The position numbers were made by a program, and so were the translations under genes. A stretch of 47,880 bases of DNA from an uncultured Clostridia bacterium (GTDB lineage Bacteria; Bacillota; Clostridia; Oscillospirales; Acutalibacteraceae), in NCBI GenBank assembly GCA_958436475.1, contig CAUBKG010000007.1, positions 1 through 47,880 on the forward strand. The letters are read 5' to 3'. Numbering within the stretch: position 1 is the first letter of the stretch; the number at the start of each line of letters is the position of its first letter. Positions 41,086 to 47,880 of the stretch are shown here, in pieces. Under the pieces are notes generated by a model. The model ran no database searches and was not told the origin of the DNA. It worked only from the letters and a program-made list of their open reading frames with translations.

Positions 41086-41292
41086 ATGAATGTTGCACGG
41101 CGGGCGCCGGGATCCGCTTGTGCCATTTGCCGGGAACTGGGGAAATTCTGCGCCGGAATCAACCCGGGCTATTTGCTTCGGCCGTATGCAGATACAGAGG
41201 CCGTGGGTCGTTTTTATCGCTTTACTATGCAAAGCGATAAAAAACCGGAAGGACCAGCCGCCCCTCCGGCGATATATTCGAAAGAAGGATAG
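41086..41292 (+). CDS. Doubtful small ORF, 68 residues
   Basis: An ATG at 41086 follows GGGAGAGG by 7 nt and opens 68 codons, starting MNVARRAPGSACAICRELGK. It has three cysteines but no motif I know. Its second half overlaps two hairpins, including the likely prmA terminator. This argues against coding. Confidence 0.2.
   Translation: MNVARRAPGSACAICRELGKFCAGINPGYLLRPYADTEAVGRFYRFTMQSDKKPEGPAAPPAIYSKEG
41239..41269 (-). terminator. Intrinsic terminator of prmA
   Basis: CCGGAAGG (41245-41252) pairs with CCCTCCGG (41262-41269) with one G-U pair. On the minus strand it is followed by a T run (41239-41244). A second perfect hairpin TATCGCTTT/AAAGCGATA lies just beyond it at about 41216-41240. 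Confidence 0.75.
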
Positions 41293-41293
41293 G

Positions 41294-42214
41294 TTACCGC
41301 ACGCCGGCGAGAATCGAGACCCAGCCGCCGCTTCGGTTCGTTTCCAGCACTTGGAGCCCGCAGGCGCCGAGCGCGGCTGCAACATCGGCTTCGCGGGAAT
41401 CGATAATACCGGAACAGAGGAATCTGCCCTCCGGGGCGAGGTAACGCCGGGCGTCTGGAGCAAGGCGGATGATCACATCCGCCACGATGTTGGCGCAGAT
41501 GAGATCGAAGGAGCCCTCCACCTGTTCGGTCAGGTCGCCGCAGAGGAACCGGGCGGATTGCTCCACATGGTTTTCGGCGGCGTTTTCCTTTGCCACACGC
41601 ACTGCGGTTTCGTCGATATCCACGCCCACGGCGCTTTTGGCTCCGAGCAGCAGGGCGGCAATGGAAAGAATGCCGCTTCCCGTGCCGATATCCAGCACGC
41701 TGCATCCGGGGAAAACGGCCTTTTCTAGCGCTTCGAGGCAGAGGCGGGTGGTATCGTGCGTGCCTGTGCCGAAGGCCATGCCGGGGTCCATGCGGAGCAG
41801 GATATCGCCCGACTGGGGGGCATAATTTTCCCAGGTGGGAACCACCACCAGGGTCTGGCCAATGCGCGTGGGCTTATAAAAGCTTTTCCAGGCGGTGGCC
41901 CAGTCTTCCTCACGGACGTCCCCAAGGGAGGTTTCGTAAGGGATGTTTTCGCTGCCGAGCCGTTCGCAGACGAAGGAAAGCGCCTCCTGCGGGTTTTCGG
42001 TGGGGCTGATGTAAATATGGATGGTGGCTTTCGTGCGGTCGCGTGCGAGCAGCTCTTCATCGATCAGGTCGATGTGGGCGATCTCGAGCGTTGCTTCCTC
42101 CAGATCGGAATAGTCTTCGATATAAATACCATAGGGCACGACCATCTGGCAGACGGCCGCCGCGGTATCCATTGATTCCACAGGGACGCTTACGGTAAGT
42201 TCAAACCAATCCAT
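41294..42214 (-). CDS. prmA: Ribosomal protein L11 methyltransferase
   Basis: PrmA methylates ribosomal protein L11 with S-adenosylmethionine. The 306-residue protein has the L11-binding N-terminal domain (FELTVSVPVESMDTAAAVCQ). A linker with the signature DPGMAFGTGTHDTTRLCLEA follows, then the methyltransferase fold (VLDIGTGSGILSIAALLLGA, VGVDIDETAVRVA, DLICANIVADVIIRLAP). The ATG at 42214 has GGAG 8 nt upstream. The frame extends to 42268, but that part runs into the promoter. Length is normal. It has its own promoter at 42249-42277. Confidence 0.95.
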   Translation of the reverse strand: MDWFELTVSVPVESMDTAAAVCQMVVPYGIYIEDYSDLEEATLEIAHIDLIDEELLARDRTKATIHIYISPTENPQEALSFVCERLGSENIPYETSLGDVREEDWATAWKSFYKPTRIGQTLVVVPTWENYAPQSGDILLRMDPGMAFGTGTHDTTRLCLEALEKAVFPGCSVLDIGTGSGILSIAALLLGAKSAVGVDIDETAVRVAKENAAENHVEQSARFLCGDLTEQVEGSFDLICANIVADVIIRLAPDARRYLAPEGRFLCSGIIDSREADVAAALGACGLQVLETNRSGGWVSILAGVR

Positions 42215-42248
42215 CGCTTTTCTCCATTCTGTTAACCGAGATACTTTT

Positions 42249-42277
42249 ATTATATACCGTTTTGCCAAAATTTACAA
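42249..42277 (-). promoter_or_regulatory. Sigma-A promoter of prmA
   Basis: On the minus strand TTGTAA (42272-42277), 17 nt and TATAAT (42249-42254) lie 35 nt upstream of the prmA start. Confidence 0.7.
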
Positions 42278-42314
42278 TCAAAGAGATAAAATTATCCCTT
42301 GCAGAAAGCCCGGG

Positions 42315-43112
42315 TCAGCCGAGCAGGCCCTCGCGGAAGCTTTCGATATAATCCATGCAGTATTCGTCTTCCCCGAGGAGGGCGCGGGCGGCACGGAGAA
42401 GGGACATCAGCTCCCGGTCGAGGGGGTTCAGGATCGCGCTGTCGAGCCCCGCCGCCATAGCGCACACGAGGAAGGCGCGGTTGAGCAGGCCTCTGGCGGG
42501 CAGGCCGTAAGAAACATTGCTTAGTCCGCAGGCAATGTGGACCTGCGGGTGCTTCTGCCGGATGGCCCGAATCACACGCAGCGCGTTTTTTCCGGCCTCC
42601 GGGTCGGCCGATACGGGGTGGATGAGCGGGTCTAGATAAATATCCTCCGGGGTAAGCCCGGCGGCGGTGATCGTTTCCACCAGCTCGTCTGCCGCGGCAA
42701 TACGGTGCTCCGTTTCATCCGGGCAGTCGCTGTTATCCATACAGAGGGCCACGAGGGAGGCGTTTTTCTGCACGGCGAGCTCCAGCATGGAATCAAGCCG
42801 CATGGGATCGAGCGTTACGGAATTGAGGATCGGTTTTGGGCCGGTGTAGTTTTCCATCGCGGCACGGGAGACGGCGGGATCGGGGGAATCGATAACCAGC
42901 GGCAGGGAAGAAACGGCGCGCACTTCTTCCATCATCCACAGAAGGGAGGACGTTTCCTCTTCCTGCATCATTCCAGCGTTGATATCGAGAAAATCGGCCC
43001 CGGCCTTTTCCTGGGCTGAGGCGAGCGAGCGGATGGCTTCGCCGTCTTTTGCGCGGATAGCCTCCAGCACGGAGGGGATGGAGCTGTTGAGCTTTTCACC
43101 TAAAAGAATCAT
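42315..43112 (-). CDS. Methyltetrahydrofolate:corrinoid methyltransferase (MetH pterin-binding module)
   Basis: The 265-residue protein is a stand-alone pterin-binding TIM barrel, as in the second module of MetH and in AcsE. Signature stretches are AGADFLDINAGMMQEEET, LPLVIDSPDPAVSRAAM, ILNSVTLDPMRLDSML, DIYLDPLIHPVSADPEAG and IACGLSNVSYGLPARGLLN. It would move a methyl group from methyltetrahydrofolate to the corrinoid protein, for methionine synthesis or, less likely here, acetogenesis. No Wood-Ljungdahl gene is in the window. The partner corrinoid protein is 4.4 kb away on the other strand. The start is an ATG with AAAGGAG upstream. Confidence 0.92.
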   Translation of the reverse strand: MILLGEKLNSSIPSVLEAIRAKDGEAIRSLASAQEKAGADFLDINAGMMQEEETSSLLWMMEEVRAVSSLPLVIDSPDPAVSRAAMENYTGPKPILNSVTLDPMRLDSMLELAVQKNASLVALCMDNSDCPDETEHRIAAADELVETITAAGLTPEDIYLDPLIHPVSADPEAGKNALRVIRAIRQKHPQVHIACGLSNVSYGLPARGLLNRAFLVCAMAAGLDSAILNPLDRELMSLLRAARALLGEDEYCMDYIESFREGLLG

Positions 43113-43175
43113 GCGTATCGTATCTCCTTTGTGTTTGGTTTCCCATTCCGCCCGGGCGGGCGTTCCGGGGCGTTA

Positions 43176-43329
43176 TTTTTTTATTGCTTGGCAATAAAAA
43201 ATGGCCATGTGGGCCGAAAACGGCCCACGGCCTTAAAATCTGCGCGCGGTCTCTTAATGCCGCAGCGCCAAAAAAACAGCCGCGGCCTCGAATTTGCCGG
43301 AAAATGACGCCCTTTCGCGGCTGTTTTTT
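43176..43329 (+). repeat. Dispersed four-hairpin repeat, family 1, copy B
   Basis: This unit matches the one at 2055-2211 in order, orientation and length (154 bp). It has ATTGC/GCAAT between T and A runs, the GGCC-TGGGCC/GGCCCA-GGCC stem with a different loop (GAAAAC against GTTGCC), a GCGCGCGG/CCGC stem, and the closing arm AACAGCCGC with GCGGCTGTT. The closing arm differs from copy A by a paired change (T-A to C-G). It fills the gap between the methyltransferase and the repair-enzyme gene, and its last hairpin may end transcription of the latter. Confidence 0.88.
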
Positions 43330-43392
43330 ATTATAACGGTAAAAAAGTCCTCTTGCAAGAAAAAGCGGATTTCACGAAGACGGCCTCTGCTT

Positions 43393-44379
43393 TTACCGGG
43401 CGTCCTGCTCCAGGCGGAGCAGCCGTTCTTTTAAGGCGAGCCCGCAGGCAAAGCCGGTGAGACTCCCGTTTTTGCCGATTACCCGGTGGCAGGGAACCAT
43501 GATCAGAAGCGGGTTGCGCCCGCAGGCGGCTCCCACGGCGCGCCCCGCCCCCGGATGCCCGATGGCCGCGGCGATTTCGCCATAGCTGCGCGTTTCCCCA
43601 TAGGGAATTTCTCTGAGCGCCCGCCAAACGGCAAGCTGAAAGGGGGTCCCGTAGGGGGAGAGGGGAAGATCGAACCAGAGGCGTTTTCCGGAAAAGTATT
43701 CGCGGAGCTCTGCCGCCGCTTTTTCGAGAAGGGGGGGAGGGGGCTCCATCCCCCCCTCGGGCCCTTTGCCGCCGGGATAGATTCCAGAGAGGCCGAAGCC
43801 GTCTTCATACAGGCGGAGGGTGAGGCCGTCAAAAGCATACTCGGCCATACGCCAGTTTTTTTCTTTACGGACATTGGGTCGGAGGATATACCTCCAGGGC
43901 TTGTCTCTCCATTCGGGAGGCGCGTAGCCGATGCCGACGCGCGGCGCGGTGATGACGCCATGGAGAGGCGCGTCTTCCACCCAGATGCGCTCCGAGCGGC
44001 AGATATCCTCCCCGTAAAAGGAACGGTCGACCGAAAGGGCGCGGGTCAGCTTTCCCGGCCCGGAATACCCTTCACACGCCCGGATGAGCACGGCCTGCGG
44101 CTCGTTTTCCTCTCCGGTAACGATATTGAGGAGGATATGCATACCGTAAATAAGATACACATATACGAGCCCGCCGCGGCGGAACAAAACGTCCGTCCGC
44201 GCGGTGCGGCCCTTGGAAGCGTGGCAGGCGCCGTCCTCCGCGCCGCGATAGCTTTCTGTTTCGGTGATGACGAGCCGGTGGACGGTTCCGTCCGGCAGGG
44301 CGCGGCAGAGAATTTTGCCAGCCAGCTCCGGGGCAACCTCCAGCACATCGCGCCGGAAAAAGTCTTCCTTCAGTTTCAT
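43393..44379 (-). CDS. Fusion of 3-methyladenine DNA glycosylase (AAG) and O6-methylguanine-DNA methyltransferase (MGMT)
   Basis: The 328-residue protein joins two alkylation-repair enzymes in one frame. Residues 1 to about 168 are an AAG-family glycosylase: GKILCRALPDG, VITETESYRGAEDGACHA with the catalytic glutamate, VYVYLIYGMHILLNIV, and GPGKLTRALSVD. From about 178 to 328 lies a complete MGMT/Ogt: a short N-terminal domain (YAFDGLTLRLYEDGFGLSGI), then FQLAVWRALREIPYGETRSY, AVGAACGRNPLLIMVPCHRV with the acceptor cysteine at 297, and IGKNGSLTGFACGL. No stop or ribosome binding site separates the halves. The ATG at 44379 has GGAGG 9 nt upstream. The start at 44442 is rejected. Confidence 0.92.
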   Translation of the reverse strand: MKLKEDFFRRDVLEVAPELAGKILCRALPDGTVHRLVITETESYRGAEDGACHASKGRTARTDVLFRRGGLVYVYLIYGMHILLNIVTGEENEPQAVLIRACEGYSGPGKLTRALSVDRSFYGEDICRSERIWVEDAPLHGVITAPRVGIGYAPPEWRDKPWRYILRPNVRKEKNWRMAEYAFDGLTLRLYEDGFGLSGIYPGGKGPEGGMEPPPPLLEKAAAELREYFSGKRLWFDLPLSPYGTPFQLAVWRALREIPYGETRSYGEIAAAIGHPGAGRAVGAACGRNPLLIMVPCHRVIGKNGSLTGFACGLALKERLLRLEQDAR

Positions 44380-44461
44380 ATTCCGTTTCCTCCGGTGAAG
44401 CATTGGTACCCGCCGCTTTACGCTTACAGGCACAGGATACATTCAGTATACCACACGGAGG

Positions 44462-45337
44462 TCAATATTTCACCTTAGCAGCATCTGTGAGGATTTTTTC
44501 CAGGGTGCTGCCGTTCGCGCGGTTGATACGCCGCAGGCCGAACAGGCATTCCGGGTCTCGGGTAATGCGGTTGATTCCGTTCCTGTAGGTGAGCGTCGCC
44601 TGGAATCCCATAGACTTGATGATCTCCACCGATTCCTCGCTGACCCGGCCGTAGGGGTAAGTGAAGGTGTTCGGGCTCCAGCCGGTATTCTGCTCAATGA
44701 GCTCCTGGCATTTTCCGATGTCTTCGGTGATCGCCTGGGTGTAGGTGGCGGTCGATTCCCCGCGCTTTTTCTGACAGCCCGCCCGGCTGTTCGTGATCTT
44801 GTGCATGTTATACGTGTGGTTCTGGATTTCCACGCAGCCGGATTGGATCATTTCCGCAATCTGCTCCCAGCTTGCATGGCCGTAGCGGAGGTTTTCGTCC
44901 TTGACTTCGGAAAAATCCTGCGAGCCTTTGCCAATAATGGAAAATACGAGCTTATCGCCGTATTTCTGCGCGAGGGGATAGGCATAAACATAATTGTTGT
45001 AATAGCCGTCGTCAAAGGTTAGGATAATGGGCTTTTCCGGCAGCGGCGCGCCGCCCTTCACATATTGGATGAGCTGGGTCATGGATATGGTTTCGTAGCC
45101 GTTGTCCCGCAGGTATTTGAGGTCCTTTTCCAGCGTGGCCGGGGTAACGCCGAGCTTTGTGAGGTTGTTTTTATTCACCTCGTGGTACATGATGATGGGA
45201 ACTTCGACCGGCTCTTCCGCTTCTGCGGAGGCGGCAAGGCTCGCCGCCGGGGAGCCCGGCCAAACGGCAAGGAGAATCAAAAAGCCGGAAAGCAGGCTCA
45301 GCGCCCAGAGCCATGGCTTTCGAATATTGATGCGCAT
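44462..45337 (-). CDS. Polysaccharide deacetylase family protein
   Basis: The 291-residue protein has an N-terminal signal or anchor (LWALSLLSGFLILLAVW, about 10-26) and an external NodB-homology domain. Its motifs are VPIIMYHEVNKNNLTKLGV, the metal-binding LTFDDGYYNNYVYAYP (TFDDG at 107-111) and QNHTYNMH, the H-x3-H-type box, here spaced H-T-Y-N-M-H. TYPYGRVSEESVEIIKSMGF is the third motif. Such enzymes remove acetyl groups from peptidoglycan or exopolysaccharide. Target not shown. It stands alone, divergent from the ABC exporter gene at 45514. Confidence 0.92.
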   Translation of the reverse strand: MRINIRKPWLWALSLLSGFLILLAVWPGSPAASLAASAEAEEPVEVPIIMYHEVNKNNLTKLGVTPATLEKDLKYLRDNGYETISMTQLIQYVKGGAPLPEKPIILTFDDGYYNNYVYAYPLAQKYGDKLVFSIIGKGSQDFSEVKDENLRYGHASWEQIAEMIQSGCVEIQNHTYNMHKITNSRAGCQKKRGESTATYTQAITEDIGKCQELIEQNTGWSPNTFTYPYGRVSEESVEIIKSMGFQATLTYRNGINRITRDPECLFGLRRINRANGSTLEKILTDAAKVKY

Positions 45338-45473
45338 GGAAATTTCAGCCCCTTCCGAATGGCAGTGCGAGCAGGCGGTATGGCCCCGGGCGATACCGCC
45401 TATCCGCTACATATATATGAGAAAAAAAGGGGAGCCATGCGTTTTGGCCGGGATGGAGAAACCCGAAAAAATG

Positions 45474-45482
45474 TGCTATACT
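45474..45482 (+). promoter_or_regulatory. Extended -10 promoter of the ABC exporter gene
   Basis: TGCTATACT (TG at 45474-45475, TATACT at 45477-45482) is an extended -10 without a clear -35. It lies 31 nt upstream of the preferred start at 45514. Confidence 0.5.
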
Positions 45483-45513
45483 ATACCTCGTATTGCAAAA
45501 AGGCGGTGAAATG

Positions 45514-47283
45514 ATGGAGAAAACCGAAAGAAGGGGAAACCGTACGCTCATCCGGCGGTTTGCTCCTTATTTTAAAAAATACCGGCCGGTACTGGCGCTC
45601 GACCTCTTCTGCGCGCTGCTCACCACCATCTGTGAAATGGTGCTGCCCCTGATCGTCCGGTATTTAACCGACATGGGGCTTTACCATCTGGAGGAGCTCA
45701 CGGTGAAGTCCATCGTTCTCGTAGGCGTGTTTTACCTCGTGCTTCGCCTCATCGACACGGCCGCAAATTATTATATGGCGAACGTGGGCCATATGATGGG
45801 CGCGCGGATCGAAACGGATATGAGGCGGGACCTTTTCTCCCATATGCAGACGCTTTCGTATTCTTATTACGACGATGCGAAGATCGGCCAGCTGATGGCC
45901 CGCATCACGAGCGACCTTTTCGATGTGACCGAATTCGCACACCACTGCCCGGAGGAATTTTTCATTGCGGGTATAAAAATCCTCGTATCCTTCTGCATTC
46001 TTGCGAGCATCAATATCTGGCTGACCCTCATCATCTTTTCCATTCTGCCCATTATGCTCGTGTGCTCCATGTACTTCAATAAAAAAATGCGGAGGGCCTT
46101 CAAAAGCTCCCGCAACCAGATCGGAGAGATCAACTCCCAGGTGGAAGACAGCCTCCTCGGCATCCGCGTGGTAAAGTCCTTTGCAAACGAGCCTATCGAG
46201 GAAGAGAAGTTTGCCGAGGGCAACGGATTGTTCCTGCGCATCAAGCGAGTGATGTACCGCTATATGGCGGGCTTCCAGAGCACTACCCGCCTGTTTGACG
46301 GAATCATGTACATCGCCGTGGTGGTGGCGGGCGCGCTCTTCATGCTCTACCGGCACATCACCCCGGGCGACCTCATGGCTTACCTGCTGTATGTAACCAC
46401 CCTGCTTGCCACCATCCGGCGCATCGTGGAATTTGCAGAGCAGTTCCAGCGCGGCATGACGGGCATCGAACGGTTTGTGGAGGTGATGGACGTGCCGGCG
46501 GATATTACGGATGCGCCCGGCGCCGTGCCGCTCAGTGAGGTTAAGGGCGAAATCGTTTTCGACCATGTGAGCTTTCAGTATAAGGGCGAAACGGAAAACG
46601 TGCTTTCGGATATCAACCTCATGGTGCGCCCCGGGGAAAATGTTGCCCTGGTGGGCCCGTCGGGCGGCGGGAAAACGACCCTGTGCAGCCTCATCCCGCG
46701 GTTTTACGACGTCACAGGCGGCCGCATCCTGCTGGACGGAAAGGATATCCGGAGCGTTACCCTGCGCTCCCTGCGGTCGAAAATCGGCGTGGTGCAGCAG
46801 GAGGTGTACCTCTTTTCCGGAACGGTGTATGAAAATATCGAATACGGCAGGCCGGGCGCTTCGCGCGGCGAAGTGGAGGAGGCTGCGCGGCAGGCGGGCG
46901 CGCATGAATTCATTATGCGGCTCGAGCATGGGTATGATACCTACGTGGGCGAGCGGGGCGTAAAGCTTTCGGGCGGCCAGAAGCAGCGCATCAGCATTGC
47001 GCGCGTATTCCTCAAAAATCCGCCTATTCTCATTCTGGATGAAGCGACGTCCGCCCTGGATAACGAGAGCGAACGTCTGGTGCAGCAGTCGCTCGAGCGG
47101 CTTGCGAAGGGGCGCACCACCTTTACCATCGCCCACAGGCTTACCACCATACGGGGGGCGAGCGTCATTCTCGTGCTGACCGACCAGGGTATCGCAGAGC
47201 AGGGAACTCACCGCGAACTGCTGGAAAAAGGCGGCGTTTACGCAGGGCTTTATGAGATGTACCGCGACAATGCGGAGAAATAA
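45514..47283 (+). CDS. ABC exporter (MsbA/multidrug type), homodimer type
   Basis: The 589-residue protein is an ABC exporter with six N-terminal membrane helices and a C-terminal nucleotide-binding domain. All catalytic motifs are canonical: Walker A GPSGGGKTT, signature LSGGQKQR, Walker B LILDEATSALD, and the switch histidine in TIAHRLTT. There is no partner gene, so it is probably a homodimer, unlike the pair at 28771-32246. The start at 45514 is the second of two adjacent ATG codons and has AAAGGCGGTG at a good distance; a TTG at 45493 lies before that site. Substrate unknown; the PAP2 gene follows. Confidence 0.93.
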   Translation: MEKTERRGNRTLIRRFAPYFKKYRPVLALDLFCALLTTICEMVLPLIVRYLTDMGLYHLEELTVKSIVLVGVFYLVLRLIDTAANYYMANVGHMMGARIETDMRRDLFSHMQTLSYSYYDDAKIGQLMARITSDLFDVTEFAHHCPEEFFIAGIKILVSFCILASINIWLTLIIFSILPIMLVCSMYFNKKMRRAFKSSRNQIGEINSQVEDSLLGIRVVKSFANEPIEEEKFAEGNGLFLRIKRVMYRYMAGFQSTTRLFDGIMYIAVVVAGALFMLYRHITPGDLMAYLLYVTTLLATIRRIVEFAEQFQRGMTGIERFVEVMDVPADITDAPGAVPLSEVKGEIVFDHVSFQYKGETENVLSDINLMVRPGENVALVGPSGGGKTTLCSLIPRFYDVTGGRILLDGKDIRSVTLRSLRSKIGVVQQEVYLFSGTVYENIEYGRPGASRGEVEEAARQAGAHEFIMRLEHGYDTYVGERGVKLSGGQKQRISIARVFLKNPPILILDEATSALDNESERLVQQSLERLAKGRTTFTIAHRLTTIRGASVILVLTDQGIAEQGTHRELLEKGGVYAGLYEMYRDNAEK

Positions 47284-47318
47284 AACGATGAAATTCTGTG
47301 AAGAGAGAAGAATGCTTC

Positions 47319-47855
47319 ATGCTTCATAACATCGATATGAGTATCCTTTGGTTTATCCAGGAGCATATGAAAAGCGCGTTTTTAGACGGCCCGATGATTC
47401 TGATTTCCGCCATCGGCGGATGGGGGATCCTGTGGGCTGCGGCGGCAGCCGGCTTCCTGTGCAGCAAAAAGTACCGGAAGTACGGCGCGGCGCTGCTCGT
47501 GGCGCTGGCTCTTTGCCTTCTGGTCGGGAATTTGGGGCTCAAAAACCTGGTGGCGCGCGAGCGGCCCTTTACCACGGTACCCGATTTCCTTCTGCTGGTG
47601 AGGGAGCCGCTCGATTTTTCATTTCCCTCCGGCCATTCAATGACCTCCTTCGCGGCGGCGGGCGTGATCTTCGCCGCAAACCGGAAGCTCGGCTGGGGTG
47701 CGTTTGCCGCGGCCGCGCTGATTGCGTTTTCCCGGCTTTATTTGTTTGTCCATTACCCTTCGGACGTGCTTGCGGGCATCCTGCTCGGCCTGCTCACGGC
47801 GGCGTTCGTACTCTGGGCATTCCGGTTGTTTAAAAAGCCGAAGCCTTCCGTATAG
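47319..47855 (+). CDS. PAP2 family phosphatase
   Basis: The 178-residue membrane protein has the three PAP2 motifs. They are KNLVARERPF (about 79-88), FPSGHSMTSF (about 108-117) and SRLYLFVHYPSDVLAGILLG (about 140-159), with the catalytic histidines in the second and third. Bacterial relatives recycle undecaprenyl pyrophosphate or dephosphorylate lipids at the outer membrane face. Five to six helices are visible. The ATG at 47319 is preferred over the in-frame GTG at 47298, which lacks a site. It follows the ABC exporter by 35 nt. Confidence 0.92.
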   Translation: MLHNIDMSILWFIQEHMKSAFLDGPMILISAIGGWGILWAAAAAGFLCSKKYRKYGAALLVALALCLLVGNLGLKNLVARERPFTTVPDFLLLVREPLDFSFPSGHSMTSFAAAGVIFAANRKLGWGAFAAAALIAFSRLYLFVHYPSDVLAGILLGLLTAAFVLWAFRLFKKPKPSV

Positions 47856-47859
47856 CCGC

Positions 47860-47880
47860 AAAAAAAGCCCCGCTCTGCGG
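47860..47880 (+). terminator. Terminator cut by the window end
   Basis: An A run (47860-47866) is followed by GCCCCGC (47867-47873), TCT and GCGG, where the window ends. The right arm would continue GGGC and a T run. It would close the ABC exporter-PAP2 transcript. Confidence 0.6.

Noticed and set aside
40726..41463. 245-codon minus-strand frame upstream of CarD
   Set aside because: It is rich in Arg, Pro and Ser without motif or good start, and overlaps prmA in another frame.

Overview
The window looks like chromosome from an endospore-forming, GC-rich member of the Clostridia, most likely close to Oscillospiraceae/Ruminococcaceae. Evidence: a SpoIIID gene, a YtvI-like sporulation permease, a CarD regulator, ComEA, LCP and YfhO envelope proteins, split methionine-synthase modules and strong AGGAGG-type ribosome binding sites. 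The family placement is inferred from gene content, not from a marker gene. No rRNA or tRNA gene, prophage or complete insertion sequence was seen.

Layout. 1-228: trailing end of a type I-C-like CRISPR array without cas genes. 347-1491: two short chromate transporters (-). 1766-2020: spoIIID, followed by a structured repeat. 2341-3414: YtvI-like permease (-). 3650-6721: pheB-hom-lysC, aspartate-family amino acid synthesis. 6881-13566: envelope block with an initiating sugar transferase, an LCP ligase, and a three-part glycosylation set (polyprenyl-phosphate glycosyltransferase, GtrA, YfhO) whose genes overlap by 8 nt. A 112-bp tandem repeat lies between a good promoter and the LCP gene. 13659-21009 (-): DUF5662, gltD-gltB behind a promoter and a leader terminator, and def. 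21083-22194: remnants of a divergent yeiH/lysR pair joined tail-to-tail. 22250-27391 (-): nitroreductase, an RlmD-type methyltransferase, LURP-one, DinB and two GNAT genes, then a MITE and two GNAT fragments. 27392-32246 (-): heterodimeric ABC exporter plus a second RlmD-type methyltransferase. 32388-40021 (+): homocysteine methyltransferase/MTHFR, Na/Pi transporter, ComEA, YjbQ, corrinoid protein, glycosyltransferase and sugar epimerase. 40164-45337 (-): CarD, PrmA, pterin-binding methyltransferase, a fused alkyladenine glycosylase/MGMT, and a polysaccharide deacetylase. 45514-47855 (+): ABC exporter and PAP2 phosphatase.

How the genes work together. Homoserine dehydrogenase and aspartate kinase feed the aspartate family. 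The homocysteine methyltransferase/MTHFR (32388), corrinoid protein (37285) and pterin-binding methyltransferase (42315) together cover most of the modules of a split cobalamin-dependent methionine synthase. GltBD assimilates nitrogen. LCP, GtrA, YfhO, the glycosyltransferases, the deacetylase and PAP2 all act on envelope polymers.

Most unusual signals: (i) two families of dispersed, multi-hairpin non-coding repeats (family 1 at 2055 and 43176; family 2 at 7682-8076 and 36613-36819), with compensatory base changes between copies; (ii) an in-frame fusion of two alkylation-repair enzymes; (iii) a terminator hairpin between the gltB promoter and gltB; (iv) a TA-flanked MITE; (v) a deletion scar that removed the 5' halves of a divergent gene pair.
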